Counted from the first letter of the stretch, positions 16,663 through 24,811 are shown. The stretch: 64,000 nucleotides of DNA from Hymenobacter persicinus (GCF_004167665.1 NZ_SEWE01000017.1:1-64000); one strand, 5' to 3'. Numbers and translations: made by a program. The notes: a model not told the origin generated them from the letters alone.

Positions 16663-18252
16663 TCACTCAAACGCCACGGCATTAACGAAAAACACGTCTC
16701 GATCCTGTCCGCCTTCCACGCGCACATGCTGAAAGCCATAGGCCAGAAACCGGTTGCCGTACCAGGCCTGCAAGTCCCCGTCGCTGGTGGAGGACGGCTT
16801 TTCCGGGTTCTTGGACGCGGCCGTGGTGGTTTGAATCGGCACGCTCAGGTCGTTGGGCGAGGAGGCCGTCCGGTCGATAATCTTGTAGCGGATAACGTCC
16901 TCGTCGAGGTAAGCCAGCGCCAGCCGCTTGCCGTCGGGCAGGGGGCGCAGGCGCACGGTAGCCACCAGGTCGTGACTCTTGACGTCTTTCAAAACGAAGG
17001 TATTGTCCCACAACAGGTTGCCCCTGCGGTCGAAGCCGCAAACGATGGCGTGGGTGGTGGTGTACTGCTCGAAGCCGCGGGTGCGGTTCAGCAGGTAGTT
17101 GTAACCCCGGTTGTAGCCGTAGCCCGGCCCGTAGCCAAAGCCGGGGTTGAAGCCGTAGGTGTTGCCCTGGTAATGCGGGTAATACACTTCCGCCACCAGC
17201 ACGTAGCCGTTCTGGAAGGGCACCAAGTCGTGCATTAACAGGCGGTAGTGCAGCCGAAACTCCCCCGCCGTGGCCCGGCGCCGCTCCCCGCGCTGCCGAA
17301 ACCGCGCCTCCCGGGCCGGGTGCATAAAGTCGAAAAAGTGCTTGAGGTTGAAAAAGTCATAAAACCGCAGCGACTCCCGGGCCCCGCTGGGCGTCACGCC
17401 GGCCGACAAATCGGTGGCGAACAGGCCCTGGGAGTAGCGGGAGTCGCGCAGGGTGTAGGTGCCGGTCAGCAGCCGCTCGGTGGTGTCGCCGGGGCTGAGC
17501 TGGGCCGTGAGCAGGCCCCGGTCGCTGGCCGCCTGCACGTAGTCGGTGCGCAGCAGCTGGCCCTGGGGCGAAAGCTGCTTGACCTGCAGGCGCGACTTAA
17601 ACCCGTTTGATTGGCTGACCACGAACTTGGCCCGCTTGCTGATGGAGTCGGCCGTGAAGGTGAGGGCCGCGGGAATCTCCTCATACACCGAGGGCAGAAA
17701 CTGGAGCTGGCCCGTGCGCAGATTCAGCAGCAGTACCGTCACGTGCTGCTCCACCTGCACCGTCACGAACAGATTGCCGCCCAGGGCCTTGGTTTCGTAG
17801 ATTTCCCGGCTGGTCTTGGTATCGAAAGTGGTGGTGGTGATTTCCCCCGAGCGGCTATTCAACGCGGCCACCCACAGCCGGTGGCCGGGGCTGCTGTCCT
17901 GAAACAGGGCGTAGACCATGGGCTCCTCGGCGCAGAGGTCGGTGAGCTCGAAGCCGACGGGCACGTCCAGGGCCTTGGTCCAGCCGGGCTGCAGGGCGTG
18001 GTTGAGCTTCTGGAAGCTGAACTTTCCGCGGCGCAGTCCCCCGCTTTCCCGCTCGACCAGCAGCACGGCGCTGCTGTCTTCGGGCAGCACCTGCACGTGC
18101 ACTTCACTGTTGAAGGGGTGCAAATCCAACTCGAGGCGGGCCGGTTGGGTAGGGGCGTTGGCCGGGGGCAGCTTGGCAGATTGCCGGCGTTGGGCCGAGC
18201 CAGCCAGGGACCCGGCCAGCACCAGCAGGAGGGCGAGTAGAGCGTGTTTCAT
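16663..18252 (-). CDS. Secreted protein of unknown function
   Basis: The product has 529 residues from the ATG at 18252, which opens a signal peptide (MKHALLALLLVLAGSLAGSAQ); an in-frame ATG at 18318 is upstream of it. No family is recognised. Repeated short strands with polar turns (for example RLWVAALNSRSGEITTTTFDTKT, GYVLVAEVYYPHYQGN, AIVCGFDRRGNLLWDNTFVLKD) suggest a beta-propeller-like or WD-like repeat structure. A Gly/Tyr/Pro-rich stretch near residue 370 (GFGYGPGYGYNRGYNY) is low complexity. Probably periplasmic or exported. The fold suggestion is inference. Confidence 0.55.
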   Translation of the reverse strand: MKHALLALLLVLAGSLAGSAQRRQSAKLPPANAPTQPARLELDLHPFNSEVHVQVLPEDSSAVLLVERESGGLRRGKFSFQKLNHALQPGWTKALDVPVGFELTDLCAEEPMVYALFQDSSPGHRLWVAALNSRSGEITTTTFDTKTSREIYETKALGGNLFVTVQVEQHVTVLLLNLRTGQLQFLPSVYEEIPAALTFTADSISKRAKFVVSQSNGFKSRLQVKQLSPQGQLLRTDYVQAASDRGLLTAQLSPGDTTERLLTGTYTLRDSRYSQGLFATDLSAGVTPSGARESLRFYDFFNLKHFFDFMHPAREARFRQRGERRRATAGEFRLHYRLLMHDLVPFQNGYVLVAEVYYPHYQGNTYGFNPGFGYGPGYGYNRGYNYLLNRTRGFEQYTTTHAIVCGFDRRGNLLWDNTFVLKDVKSHDLVATVRLRPLPDGKRLALAYLDEDVIRYKIIDRTASSPNDLSVPIQTTTAASKNPEKPSSTSDGDLQAWYGNRFLAYGFQHVRVEGGQDRDVFFVNAVAFE

Positions 18253-18349
18253 AGCGGGGAGAGCCACTACTGACGGCGTGGCGCTTAGTAAGATACGACG
18301 AAGCCCCGGCAAAGTCACCTCCCGCGCCCGATAATTCGCGCGGCTTCCG

Positions 18350-18757
18350 CTAACTGCCCAGCTCCAGAATCGTGTCGAATTCCTCGGCGCGCAGCGGCAT
18401 CACCGATAGGCGCGACTGGCGCAGCAGCCCGATTTGGGTCAGGCGGGCGTCCTGTTTGATTTGAGCCAGAGAAACGGGCTGGGGCAGCCGTTCGTGGGGC
18501 TGCAAGGCCACGGCCACCCAGCCGCTGCCGGCCTCGGCGGTGGCGTCGGGGGCGGCAGCGGCGTGCACCCGGGCCACGCCCACCACGGTTTTGTCGGTTA
18601 CGCTGTGGTAAAACAACACCAGGTCGTCGGGCTGCATCTGCTGCAGGTAGTTGCGGGCCTGGAAGTTGCGCACGCCGGTCCAGTCGGTGCCGCCGTCGCG
18701 GGTGAAATCAGCCCAGGAATAAGCGCCGGGTTCTGATTTTACGAGCCAATAGTTCAT
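18350..18757 (-). CDS. EVE domain protein
   Basis: This is a 135-residue single-domain EVE protein (PUA-like fold). The start MNYWLVKSEPGAYSWADF and the motif WTGVRNFQARNYLQQMQPDDLVLFYHS are diagnostic, as is the later VVGVARVH. EVE domains bind modified bases in DNA or RNA; stand-alone forms are conserved in many bacteria, but their substrate is mostly undetermined. Monocistronic by spacing. It is about 8 kb from the SRA-HNH gene, another modified-base reader; no direct link is implied. Confidence 0.9.
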   Translation of the reverse strand: MNYWLVKSEPGAYSWADFTRDGGTDWTGVRNFQARNYLQQMQPDDLVLFYHSVTDKTVVGVARVHAAAAPDATAEAGSGWVAVALQPHERLPQPVSLAQIKQDARLTQIGLLRQSRLSVMPLRAEEFDTILELGS

Positions 18758-18802
18758 GGCCGCAAGCTACGCAAGAAACCGGCCGCTGGCACAAACGCGG
18801 GG

Positions 18803-19207
18803 CTAGGGCAGACGCCGCAGCTGGAGCAGACTGTCGCGCAGGGAAATGATCTGGAAGCCGAAGCTGCGGCCAGCCCGGGCGGGCAGAATGCGGAGCGTGT
18901 TGTTGGGCTCCATCAGCCAGCGGCCCGGGTATACCACCCCGCCCTCGGTTACGGCCGACGGACTATGGCCGGTAAATACGCCCTCGGCGTCGAAGCGGAA
19001 ACTGTTGCGCGGCGAAAGGCCCGGACGCAGCGAGGTTTCGGGACGAAACAGCCGCACGTCGCTGCCGGGCTGCTCTTCCTCCACCGATTCCACCCAGGTG
19101 CGGCCCATGATCTGGGTTTCGAACAGAGCGGGCGCCACGGAATCAGCTTCCTTGTGGCAGCTGGCGAGCAGCAGGGGAGAGAGCAGCAAGAGAAGGGCAG
19201 CGCGCAT
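18803..19207 (-). CDS. Small lipoprotein, paralogue of the next gene
   Basis: The product has 134 residues with signal MRAALLLLLSPLLLASC (lipobox Cys17). The body shares a pattern with the neighbouring 19290-19700 product: RTWVESVEEEQ, DVRLFRPETS, FRFDAEGVFTG, PGRW and a final LRRLP. The pattern resembles lipocalin-like small Bacteroidota lipoproteins. Function is unknown. Confidence 0.6.
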   Translation of the reverse strand: MRAALLLLLSPLLLASCHKEADSVAPALFETQIMGRTWVESVEEEQPGSDVRLFRPETSLRPGLSPRNSFRFDAEGVFTGHSPSAVTEGGVVYPGRWLMEPNNTLRILPARAGRSFGFQIISLRDSLLQLRRLP

Positions 19208-19289
19208 GGTAAGCCGGTGGTTTCACCAGCATAGAGCCCGCGTACGGGGTCAGGGTTGCGGCTAGCGCCAAAAAAAATGCCCCGGCGCG

Positions 19290-19700
19290 CTACTCCAGGC
19301 GGCGCACCTTCAGCACATCCTTGTCCAGGGACACGATTTCGAGGGTGTAGTCCGGGTCGCGCTTGTCGTCGAGGCTGATAACAATTTTAGAACTGCCATC
19401 GGCTTTCCAGGTACCCTTGCGGCCTTCGAGGCCGTCGGTGGGGGCAATATCGTACTGGGTGAACAGGCCGTTGTGGTCGAACTGAAAGCCCGTGCGGCCC
19501 CGGGCCGGCGGAAAGGCGTAGGTGTTGGGGCGGTACACGCGCACGTCGCCCTGATCTTCTTCCTGGGCGTGGAGCCAAGTGCGTTCCAGTTGTTTCATAA
19601 CGGGCGCTGAGGTGACGGAGGCGGTAGTGCCGGCATCGGGGTTGCAGGTGCCCGCCAGCAGTACGGTGCTCAAACAGGCCAGACCAAGAAACAAGCGCAT
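19290..19700 (-). CDS. Small lipoprotein, paralogue of the previous gene
   Basis: The product has 136 residues with signal MRLFLGLACLSTVLLAGTC (lipobox Cys19). It aligns with the 18803-19207 product: RTWLHAQEEDQ, DVRVYRPNTY, FQFDHNGLFTQ, KGTW, EIVSLDKDVLKVRRLE. The two are tandem duplicates 82 bases apart with diverged middles. Likely outer-membrane or periplasmic lipoproteins of unknown role. Confidence 0.6.
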   Translation of the reverse strand: MRLFLGLACLSTVLLAGTCNPDAGTTASVTSAPVMKQLERTWLHAQEEDQGDVRVYRPNTYAFPPARGRTGFQFDHNGLFTQYDIAPTDGLEGRKGTWKADGSSKIVISLDDKRDPDYTLEIVSLDKDVLKVRRLE

Positions 19701-19784
19701 AAGCCGAAACCGGAAAAAAAGTGGGGCAAAAATCGGGACCCGGCCCAGCGCGGGCCGTAGCAGCGAATGTACGACATTGCCCCG

Positions 19785-19792
19785 TACCTTTG
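19785..19792 (+). promoter_or_regulatory. -7 element for the PolX-like gene
   Basis: TACCTTTG lies about 100 bases before the GTG start. The transcript leader would be almost entirely the inverted repeat at 19808-19890. Confidence 0.5.
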
Positions 19793-19807
19793 ACCGCCGC
19801 CCTTTTT

Positions 19808-19890
19808 ACTGGTTTTTGGTTCGTAGTTTTTGGTTGTTGGCCGCTGCCGATGACTGAAAACCAAAAACCGAAAACCGAAAACCAAAAACC
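19808..19890. repeat. Inverted element with GTTTTTG / CAAAAAC heptamer units
   Basis: The left arm reads as repeats of GGTTTTTGGTT and TAGTTTTTGGTT. The right arm is tandem CCAAAAACCGAAAACC units. The core is short (TGGCCGCTGCCGATGA). Same architecture as the GGTGAAAT elements but a different unit. It fills the leader of the PolX-like gene. Confidence 0.75.
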
Positions 19891-19892
19891 AA

Positions 19893-21632
19893 GTGGATAA
19901 CCGCGCCCTCATCCGTGCCTTTCGCCTCACCGCGTCGCTCATGGAGCTGCACGACGAAAACCCGTTCAAGATCCGGGCCTACGAAGGCACTGCCGCCGTG
20001 CTGGACCGCCTGGAAAGCCCCGTGGCCGACATGGACCGCACCGGCCTGCCCGACCGCACGGGCCTGAGCAAAACGGCCGCCGCCAAAGTCGCTGAACTGC
20101 TCGATACGGGCACGTTTCCCGAACTGCAGAAGCTGCTCGACACTACTCCGCCCGGGGTGGTCGAAATGCTGGGCATCAAAGGCATCGGGCCCAAAAAAAT
20201 CCGCTCGTTGTGGCGGGAACTGGGCGTGGAAAGCATCAGTCAGCTGCGCGAGGCCGCCGAAAACGACGAGGTCAGCAAGCTCAAGGGCTTTGGCAAAAAG
20301 ACCCAGGACATGATTCTGGCGGCGCTGGAGTTCAACCAGGAAAGCCGGGGCAAGCTGCTCTATCCGCAGGCCGAAACTCTGGCCCACGATCTGGCCCAGC
20401 ACCTGCGCACGGCTCTCAAAACCGAGCAGGTGGCCGTGGCTGGCGAGGTGCGCCGCCGCCTGGAGGTGGTCGAAACTGTGACGCTGGTGGCCGCTACCGC
20501 CCAGCCCTGGCAGGCCCACAAGCTGCTCGATACAATGGATGGCCTCACCGCCGATGCCCACCGCTCCGGCCCCTTTGCCTGGCGCGGCACGGCCACGGCC
20601 TCGGGCGTGAAAGTGGAAGTGTATCTGGTCAGCAAGGAGGAGTTCGTCAACCAGCTGTTTTTGCTCACGGCCACCGAAACTCACCTGAGCGAGCCGCTGG
20701 CCGGGCCCTACGGCTCGCTGCGGCAGCTCGTGAAACGGGAGCGGTTTTACCAGGAAGACGCCATTTACAGCAAGGCCGGCCTGCAGTACGTGGAACCCGA
20801 GCTGCGTGAGGGCCTCGGCGAAATTGCCCTGGCCCAGGCCCAGCAACTGCCCCAGCTTATCGAGGAAAAGGATTTGCGTGGCTCGTTGCACAACCACAGC
20901 ACCTATTCCGACGGCGCCCATACCCTGCGCCAGATGGCCGAGTTTCTGCGCGACAACGGCTACGAGTACCTCGGCATCTGCGACCATTCCCAGGCTGCGC
21001 ACTACGCCAACGGGCTCAGCCCCGAGCGGGTGCGGCAGCAGCAGCGCGAAATTGACCAGCTCAACCAGGAGCTGGCCCCGTTCCGCATTTTCAAGGGCAT
21101 CGAAGCCGACATTCTCTCCGACGGCAGCCTCGATTATGCGCCGTCGGTGCTCGAAACCTTCGACTTCGTGGTGGCTTCGGTGCACAGCAACCTGCGCATG
21201 GATGAGCGCAAAGCCACCGAGCGGCTGCTGCGGGCCATTGCCAACCCCTACACCACCATGCTCGGCCATCCTACCGGTCGGTTGCTGCTGCGTCGGGAAG
21301 GCTACCCCATCAACTACAAGGCCGTTATCGACGCCTGCGCCAAGCACAAGGTTATCATCGAAATCAACTCCAACCCCTGGCGCCTCGACCTGGACTGGCG
21401 CTGGGTGCGCTACGCCCTCGACCAGGGCGTGCAGCTCAGCATCAACCCCGACGCCCACCACACCGACGGCTACGCCGACATGCGCTACGGCGTGATGATG
21501 GGCCGCAAGGGCGGGCTGACCAAAGCCATGACCTTCAACGCGCTGACCGCCGCCGAAATGGCGGAGTACTTTGCCCAGCGCAAGGCTGGCATTAAGCCCG
21601 CCGAGGAGTTCAAGGCGACGCTGTTCGGGTAA
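19893..21632 (+). CDS. polX: PolX-like protein: HhH, degenerate polymerase palm and PHP domain
   Basis: The product has 579 residues from a GTG start. The N-terminal 8-kDa-like and helix-hairpin-helix region (IKGIGPKKIRSLW, KLKGFGKKTQDMI) spans residues 1-150. The family X palm follows at about 155-310. In active PolX the palm carries RETVxDxDxxxAT; here the aligned stretch is EVVETVTLVAAT, so both Asp are Thr (195, 197). The third Asp is probably replaced by Glu242 (GVKVEVYLV). The C-terminal PHP domain (about 330-575) looks intact: HNHSTYSD, GICDHS, GIEADIL, VASVHS, LGHPTGR, EINSNPWRLD and NPDAHH. It is therefore probably a PHP phosphoesterase or 3'-5' exonuclease that binds gapped DNA without polymerising. 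Confidence 0.85.
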   Translation: MDNRALIRAFRLTASLMELHDENPFKIRAYEGTAAVLDRLESPVADMDRTGLPDRTGLSKTAAAKVAELLDTGTFPELQKLLDTTPPGVVEMLGIKGIGPKKIRSLWRELGVESISQLREAAENDEVSKLKGFGKKTQDMILAALEFNQESRGKLLYPQAETLAHDLAQHLRTALKTEQVAVAGEVRRRLEVVETVTLVAATAQPWQAHKLLDTMDGLTADAHRSGPFAWRGTATASGVKVEVYLVSKEEFVNQLFLLTATETHLSEPLAGPYGSLRQLVKRERFYQEDAIYSKAGLQYVEPELREGLGEIALAQAQQLPQLIEEKDLRGSLHNHSTYSDGAHTLRQMAEFLRDNGYEYLGICDHSQAAHYANGLSPERVRQQQREIDQLNQELAPFRIFKGIEADILSDGSLDYAPSVLETFDFVVASVHSNLRMDERKATERLLRAIANPYTTMLGHPTGRLLLRREGYPINYKAVIDACAKHKVIIEINSNPWRLDLDWRWVRYALDQGVQLSINPDAHHTDGYADMRYGVMMGRKGGLTKAMTFNALTAAEMAEYFAQRKAGIKPAEEFKATLFG

Positions 21633-21722
21633 TTCAGTTACCAGTTGCCGGTCGCGAGTTGCCAGGTCGTTCAACAACCCAACCGGCAACTGGCAACTGG
21701 CAACTCATAACCGGCAACTGAA
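21633..21722. repeat. Inverted element with GGCAACT heptamer units
   Basis: The whole 90-base gap between polX and the second GT9 is an inverted element: TTCAGTTACCAGTTGCCGGT on the left and ACCGGCAACTGAA on the right. Tandem GGCAACT heptamers form the right arm, and the core is about 15 bases (GTCGTTCAACAACCC). Confidence 0.8.
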
Positions 21723-22760
21723 ATGAAAATCCTCATTCTGCGCTTTTCCTCCATCGGCGACATTGTGCTGACTACGCCGGTGGTGCGGGCCCTGCACCAG
21801 CAGATTCCCGGAGCCCAGGTGCATTTTGCCACCAAGCCGGCTTACCGCGGGTTGGTAGCCAACAACCCGCACGTGGCCAAAGTGCACTGTCTGACCGGCT
21901 CGCTGGGGGAGCTGGTGGCCGAACTGCGGGCCGAGCAGTTCGACTACATCATCGATTTGCACAACAACCTGCGCACCCGCCTGCTCAAGCTGCGCCTGGG
22001 CGTGCCGGCCAGTAGTTTCGACAAGCTCAACCCGCAGAAGTGGCTGCTGGTGAACTTGAAAATCAACCGGCTGCCGGCCGTGCACATCGTGCAGCGTTAT
22101 CTGGCCGCCGCGGCCCCGCTGGGCGTCCGGGATGATGGCCAAGGCCTCGACTACTTTATTCCCGCTCAGGATGAGGTCGACGTGACAACGGCGCTGCCCG
22201 CTGGCTTTGCGGCCGGCTACGTAGCATTTGCCATCGGGGCCCAGCACGCTACCAAACGCCTGCCTACCGAGCGAATCATCGAGCTTTGCGCCCAGCTACC
22301 CGGCCCCGTGGTGCTGCTCGGCGGGCCCGAAGACCAGGCCACCGGCGACGAAATCGTGCAAGCCCTGCAAGCCGGCCTGAGCAACTCCCCAACCCACCAT
22401 TTCACCAATTCACCATTCAACGCCTGCGGCAAATTCAACCTGAACCAGTCGGCTTCCCTGGTGCGGCAGGCAGCCTCCGTCATCAGCCACGACACCGGCC
22501 TGATGCACATTGCGGCGGCTTTCGGCAAGGAAATTACGAGCGTGTGGGGCAATACCGTGCCCGAATTCGGCATGTACCCGTACCGCACGCCGTTTCGGGT
22601 CTGGGAAGTGAACGGGCTCGACTGCCGGCCGTGCTCGAAAATCGGGTACGCCCAGTGCCCGCGCGGCCACTTCAAGTGCATGCGCGACCTGCGCTTCGAC
22701 CTGACGCTGCCCCTGGAGCCCGGCACCGCCTCGCGCCCAGGTCGCACTCCGGCAGGGTAG
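21723..22760 (+). CDS. Glycosyltransferase family 9 with an in-frame repeat insertion
   Basis: This is a 345-residue GT-B heptosyltransferase-like enzyme. The signature MKILILRFSSIGDIVLTTPVVRAL opens the protein. FAIGAQHATKRLP, VVLLGGPEDQATG, SASLVRQAASVISHDTGLMHIAAAFG and a Cys-rich tail (LDCRPCSKIGYAQCPRGHFKC) mark the donor domain. About 12-15 residues near 221-235 (NSPTHHFTNSPFN) have no counterpart in family members I recall. They are encoded by ATTTCACC-type repeat sequence (22389-22420), so a repeat arm has been read into the enzyme between GGPEDQATG and ACGKFNLNQ. The insertion keeps frame and lies in a surface loop. Probably acts in LPS core synthesis. Confidence 0.85.
   Translation: MKILILRFSSIGDIVLTTPVVRALHQQIPGAQVHFATKPAYRGLVANNPHVAKVHCLTGSLGELVAELRAEQFDYIIDLHNNLRTRLLKLRLGVPASSFDKLNPQKWLLVNLKINRLPAVHIVQRYLAAAAPLGVRDDGQGLDYFIPAQDEVDVTTALPAGFAAGYVAFAIGAQHATKRLPTERIIELCAQLPGPVVLLGGPEDQATGDEIVQALQAGLSNSPTHHFTNSPFNACGKFNLNQSASLVRQAASVISHDTGLMHIAAAFGKEITSVWGNTVPEFGMYPYRTPFRVWEVNGLDCRPCSKIGYAQCPRGHFKCMRDLRFDLTLPLEPGTASRPGRTPAG
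22389..22420. repeat. Solo arm of the octamer element inside a CDS
   Basis: Consecutive CACCATTT, CACCAATT and CACCATTC units, matching the right arm of the elements at 11.5 and 58.6 kb. It lies in frame within the second GT9 gene. Confidence 0.7.
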
Positions 22761-22814
22761 CGGAAAAGCATCGAAAAACTACTATCTTATAGTCCACACC
22801 GATTCCGTTCAGCC

Positions 22815-23126
22815 ATGAGCCAGCCTTCCTACGATACGCTTACCCAGGCCGTGCGCGCCCTGCAGCAGCGCGGCTACACCGACGACTTCAACATCCAGGA
22901 CGGCCACCTGCACCATCCCGGGCTGGCCATGCGCCTGCATCCCCAGCAGTTTCAGGTGCGCGAGTTTTACCGCTTCGAGGGCGAAACCGACCCCGGCGAC
23001 GAAAGCGTGGTCTACGCCATTGAGTCGGATCAGGGCGTGAAGGGCTTGCTGGTGAGTGCCTACGGCGCTTATTCCGAGCCCCTCAACGACGAGCTGATGC
23101 ACAAGCTCAACATGCCCCGCGCCTAG
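22815..23126 (+). CDS. Conserved small Bacteroidota protein
   Basis: The product has 103 residues with the pattern [27 protein letters not shown] and [24 protein letters not shown], ending [13 protein letters not shown] recognise it as a small cytosolic protein common in Bacteroidota, sometimes labelled phosphoribosylpyrophosphate synthetase in databases. It has none of the PRPP synthetase motifs and is far too short, so that label is not supported. Its stop is 4 bases before the OsmC start, so the two are probably co-translated. Confidence 0.7.
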   Translation: MSQPSYDTLTQAVRALQQRGYTDDFNIQDGHLHHPGLAMRLHPQQFQVREFYRFEGETDPGDESVVYAIESDQGVKGLLVSAYGAYSEPLNDELMHKLNMPRA

Positions 23127-23130
23127 CCCC

Positions 23131-23574
23131 ATGCTCGAGCAGTCCGAAAAAACCGTGGTGGTCAGAGTGGGTGCTGAAGCCCTGCTGGCCGACGTGCAGG
23201 CTGGCCGCCACACCTATTTCGTGGATGAGCCCGTGGCCGTTGGGGGCCAGGACCGCGGCCCCACGCCCTACGATTTGCTGCTCTCGGCCCTGGGCGCCTG
23301 CACGGCCATCACCCTGCGCCTGTACGCCACCCAGAAAAAATGGCCCCTCGAAGGCATTGAAGTGCGCCTGAGCCACCAGCGCGTGCACGAGCTCGACTGC
23401 GAAAAGTGTGAGCAGCCCGGGCAGATGCTGGAGGAGGTGACCAAGGAGCTACGCCTGCTCGGCCCCCTCACTGAGGAGCAGCGCCAGCGCCTGGAAGCTA
23501 TTTCGCACAAGTGCCCGGTGCAAAAAGCGCTCAGCGGCGGCCTGCGCATCGTCACGCGGCTGATGCCGGCCTAG
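23131..23574 (+). CDS. OsmC-family peroxiredoxin-like protein
   Basis: This is a 147-residue OsmC/Ohr-family protein. The two redox-active Cys are present: one in [17 protein letters not shown] (Cys56 region) and one in [11 protein letters not shown] (Cys133 region). The conserved Arg/Glu environment of the family is also suggested ([18 protein letters not shown]). Members reduce organic hydroperoxides using thiols. It follows the small conserved gene by 4 bases. Confidence 0.88.
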   Translation: MLEQSEKTVVVRVGAEALLADVQAGRHTYFVDEPVAVGGQDRGPTPYDLLLSALGACTAITLRLYATQKKWPLEGIEVRLSHQRVHELDCEKCEQPGQMLEEVTKELRLLGPLTEEQRQRLEAISHKCPVQKALSGGLRIVTRLMPA

Positions 23575-23587
23575 CGGGCCGTAGAAT

Positions 23588-23595
23588 TACTTTTG
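23588..23595 (+). promoter_or_regulatory. -7 element for the ZnF-UBP gene
   Basis: TACTTTTG, 23 bases before the ATG at 23619. Confidence 0.5.
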
Positions 23596-23618
23596 TTTGC
23601 GTTGAAAACTTTCTGCCA

Positions 23619-23885
23619 ATGGCCCTCTGTACTCACCTCAGTGCCCTGCAAACCCTGATTCCGGCCCCCGCCGACCCCGTCTGCCCCGAGTGCGTGGCCC
23701 TGGGCGACACCTGGGTGCACCTGCGCGTGTGCCAGGACTGCGGCCACGTCGGCTGCTGCGACTCATCGAAAAACAAGCACGCCACCCGGCATTTTCAGGC
23801 CACGAGCCACCCGGTGGTAACTTCTGCCGAACCCGGCGAACAGTGGGCCTGGTGCTACGTAGACCAGCAAATGGCCGAATACTAA
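23619..23885 (+). CDS. ZnF-UBP domain protein
   Basis: This is an 88-residue protein consisting of a single UBP-type zinc finger: CTH near the N-terminus, then CPEC, CQDCGHVGCCDSS, KHATRHFQATSHPVV and a final GEQWAWCYVDQ. In eukaryotes the domain binds the C-terminal GlyGly of ubiquitin. In bacteria such small proteins are widespread and their ligand is not known. The ATG follows closely after a TAnnTTTG element, supporting this start. Confidence 0.88.
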   Translation: MALCTHLSALQTLIPAPADPVCPECVALGDTWVHLRVCQDCGHVGCCDSSKNKHATRHFQATSHPVVTSAEPGEQWAWCYVDQQMAEY

Positions 23886-23914
23886 CACGGCCGCCTGGCT
23901 TTGGACTCCCGGAA

Positions 23915-24337
23915 ATGTACCGTACTCCCTACACCACCGATATTCTTGAAATCACCTTCCGCACCGACACTGGCCTGCTGATCGGGCGCTGGATGCGGCC
24001 CGTGTCGCCGGCCGAAATGCGCACCGGCTACGAAACCATGCTGGCCGCCGCCCTGCACTACGACTGCCGACACTGGCTGCTCGATATTCGCCGCCGCAGC
24101 CACAGCGACGAGGAAACCGCACGCTGGGTCACCGAGGAATTTTTGCCCCAGGCCGCCGGTCAGCTGCACGGCACGCTCTACATGTCGGTGCTGCTGTCGC
24201 CGACTTACCTCTACGAAGTTAACTCCCGGCCCACGCTGGCCGCCCTGCCCGTCGAGACGCACCGCAGCTACCGCATCCAGTACTTCACCGACGAGCGGGA
24301 GGCCAACGACTGGCTGGCCGCCAAGGTGGAAAAGTGA
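23915..24337 (+). CDS. Conserved hypothetical protein, STAS-like length
   Basis: The product has 140 residues from the ATG at 23915, 29 bases after the ZnF-UBP stop. The sequence LEITFRTDTGLLIGRWMRPVSPAEMRTGYETMLAAALHYDCRHWLLDIRRR followed by EETARWVTEEFLPQ suggests the alternating strand-helix pattern of SpoIIAA/STAS-like Bacteroidota proteins. I cannot name a family with certainty. It is probably cytoplasmic. Confidence 0.55.
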   Translation: MYRTPYTTDILEITFRTDTGLLIGRWMRPVSPAEMRTGYETMLAAALHYDCRHWLLDIRRRSHSDEETARWVTEEFLPQAAGQLHGTLYMSVLLSPTYLYEVNSRPTLAALPVETHRSYRIQYFTDEREANDWLAAKVEK

Positions 24338-24352
24338 GTGCGGCAGCCTGAA

Positions 24353-24733
24353 TTAAAGTGCAGAATAGTGGAAGGCGAAGTCCGGGATTCTTAAGCGGGA
24401 GAGCAAGGCTTTAAATTCTGCTGCCGGAAGCGGGCCCAGTAAAGCCTTCTGCACGGTCGGGTCGCTACTGTCGGTGGGTTGGTCAAGTGCCCTGTCGAGC
24501 AAGTAAAAGCCTTGCGCTGATTCCACAAAGATGAACTCGGCCGTGTAGCCCGCCCGGCGTACGTTGGGGACTCTTTCAAAGTCCAAGCCGTCGGGGCCGC
24601 GGTAATAGAGCGTTTTGTAGGATGCTGCCGGGTCCTGCGCCACGTAGTAAGGTCCGCCAAGTGCCGTTTCGCCCAAGCTTATGCAGGAAGTGCAGAGCAT
24701 CAGCAGTAGCATCAGGCCATAGCAGTATTTCAT
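24353..24733 (-). CDS. Small lipoprotein of unknown function
   Basis: The product has 126 residues with signal MKYCYGLMLLLMLCTSC and lipobox Cys17. The body contains YYRGPDGLDFERVP, AEFIFVESAQGFYLLDRAL and LPAAEFKALLSRLRIPDFAF. No family recognised. It is transcribed in the same direction as serS but separated from it by the serS terminator, and converges on the plus-strand gene at 23915. Confidence 0.55.
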   Translation of the reverse strand: MKYCYGLMLLLMLCTSCISLGETALGGPYYVAQDPAASYKTLYYRGPDGLDFERVPNVRRAGYTAEFIFVESAQGFYLLDRALDQPTDSSDPTVQKALLGPLPAAEFKALLSRLRIPDFAFHYSAL

Positions 24734-24748
24734 TTCAGGATTTTAACA

Positions 24749-24785
24749 GAAAAGGGCCGCTGTAGCAAATACAGCGGCCCTTTTC
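24749..24785 (-). terminator. Intrinsic terminator after serS
   Basis: AAAGGGCCGCTGTA pairs with TACAGCGGCCCTTTT. A-rich and T-rich flanks allow function on the minus strand. Confidence 0.8.
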
Positions 24786-24811
24786 AGGGTGCACTATTAT
24801 CTATACCTAGC

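Noticed and set aside
19806..21689. 627-codon open frame on the minus strand across polX
   Set aside because: The protein-like motifs (HhH, PHP) are on the plus strand. The antisense frame is open because of high GC at third positions and runs through the repeat elements on both sides.
22815..23126. Phosphoribosylpyrophosphate synthetase
   Set aside because: Database-style label sometimes attached to this small family; no PRPP-binding loop or ATP site exists in 103 residues.
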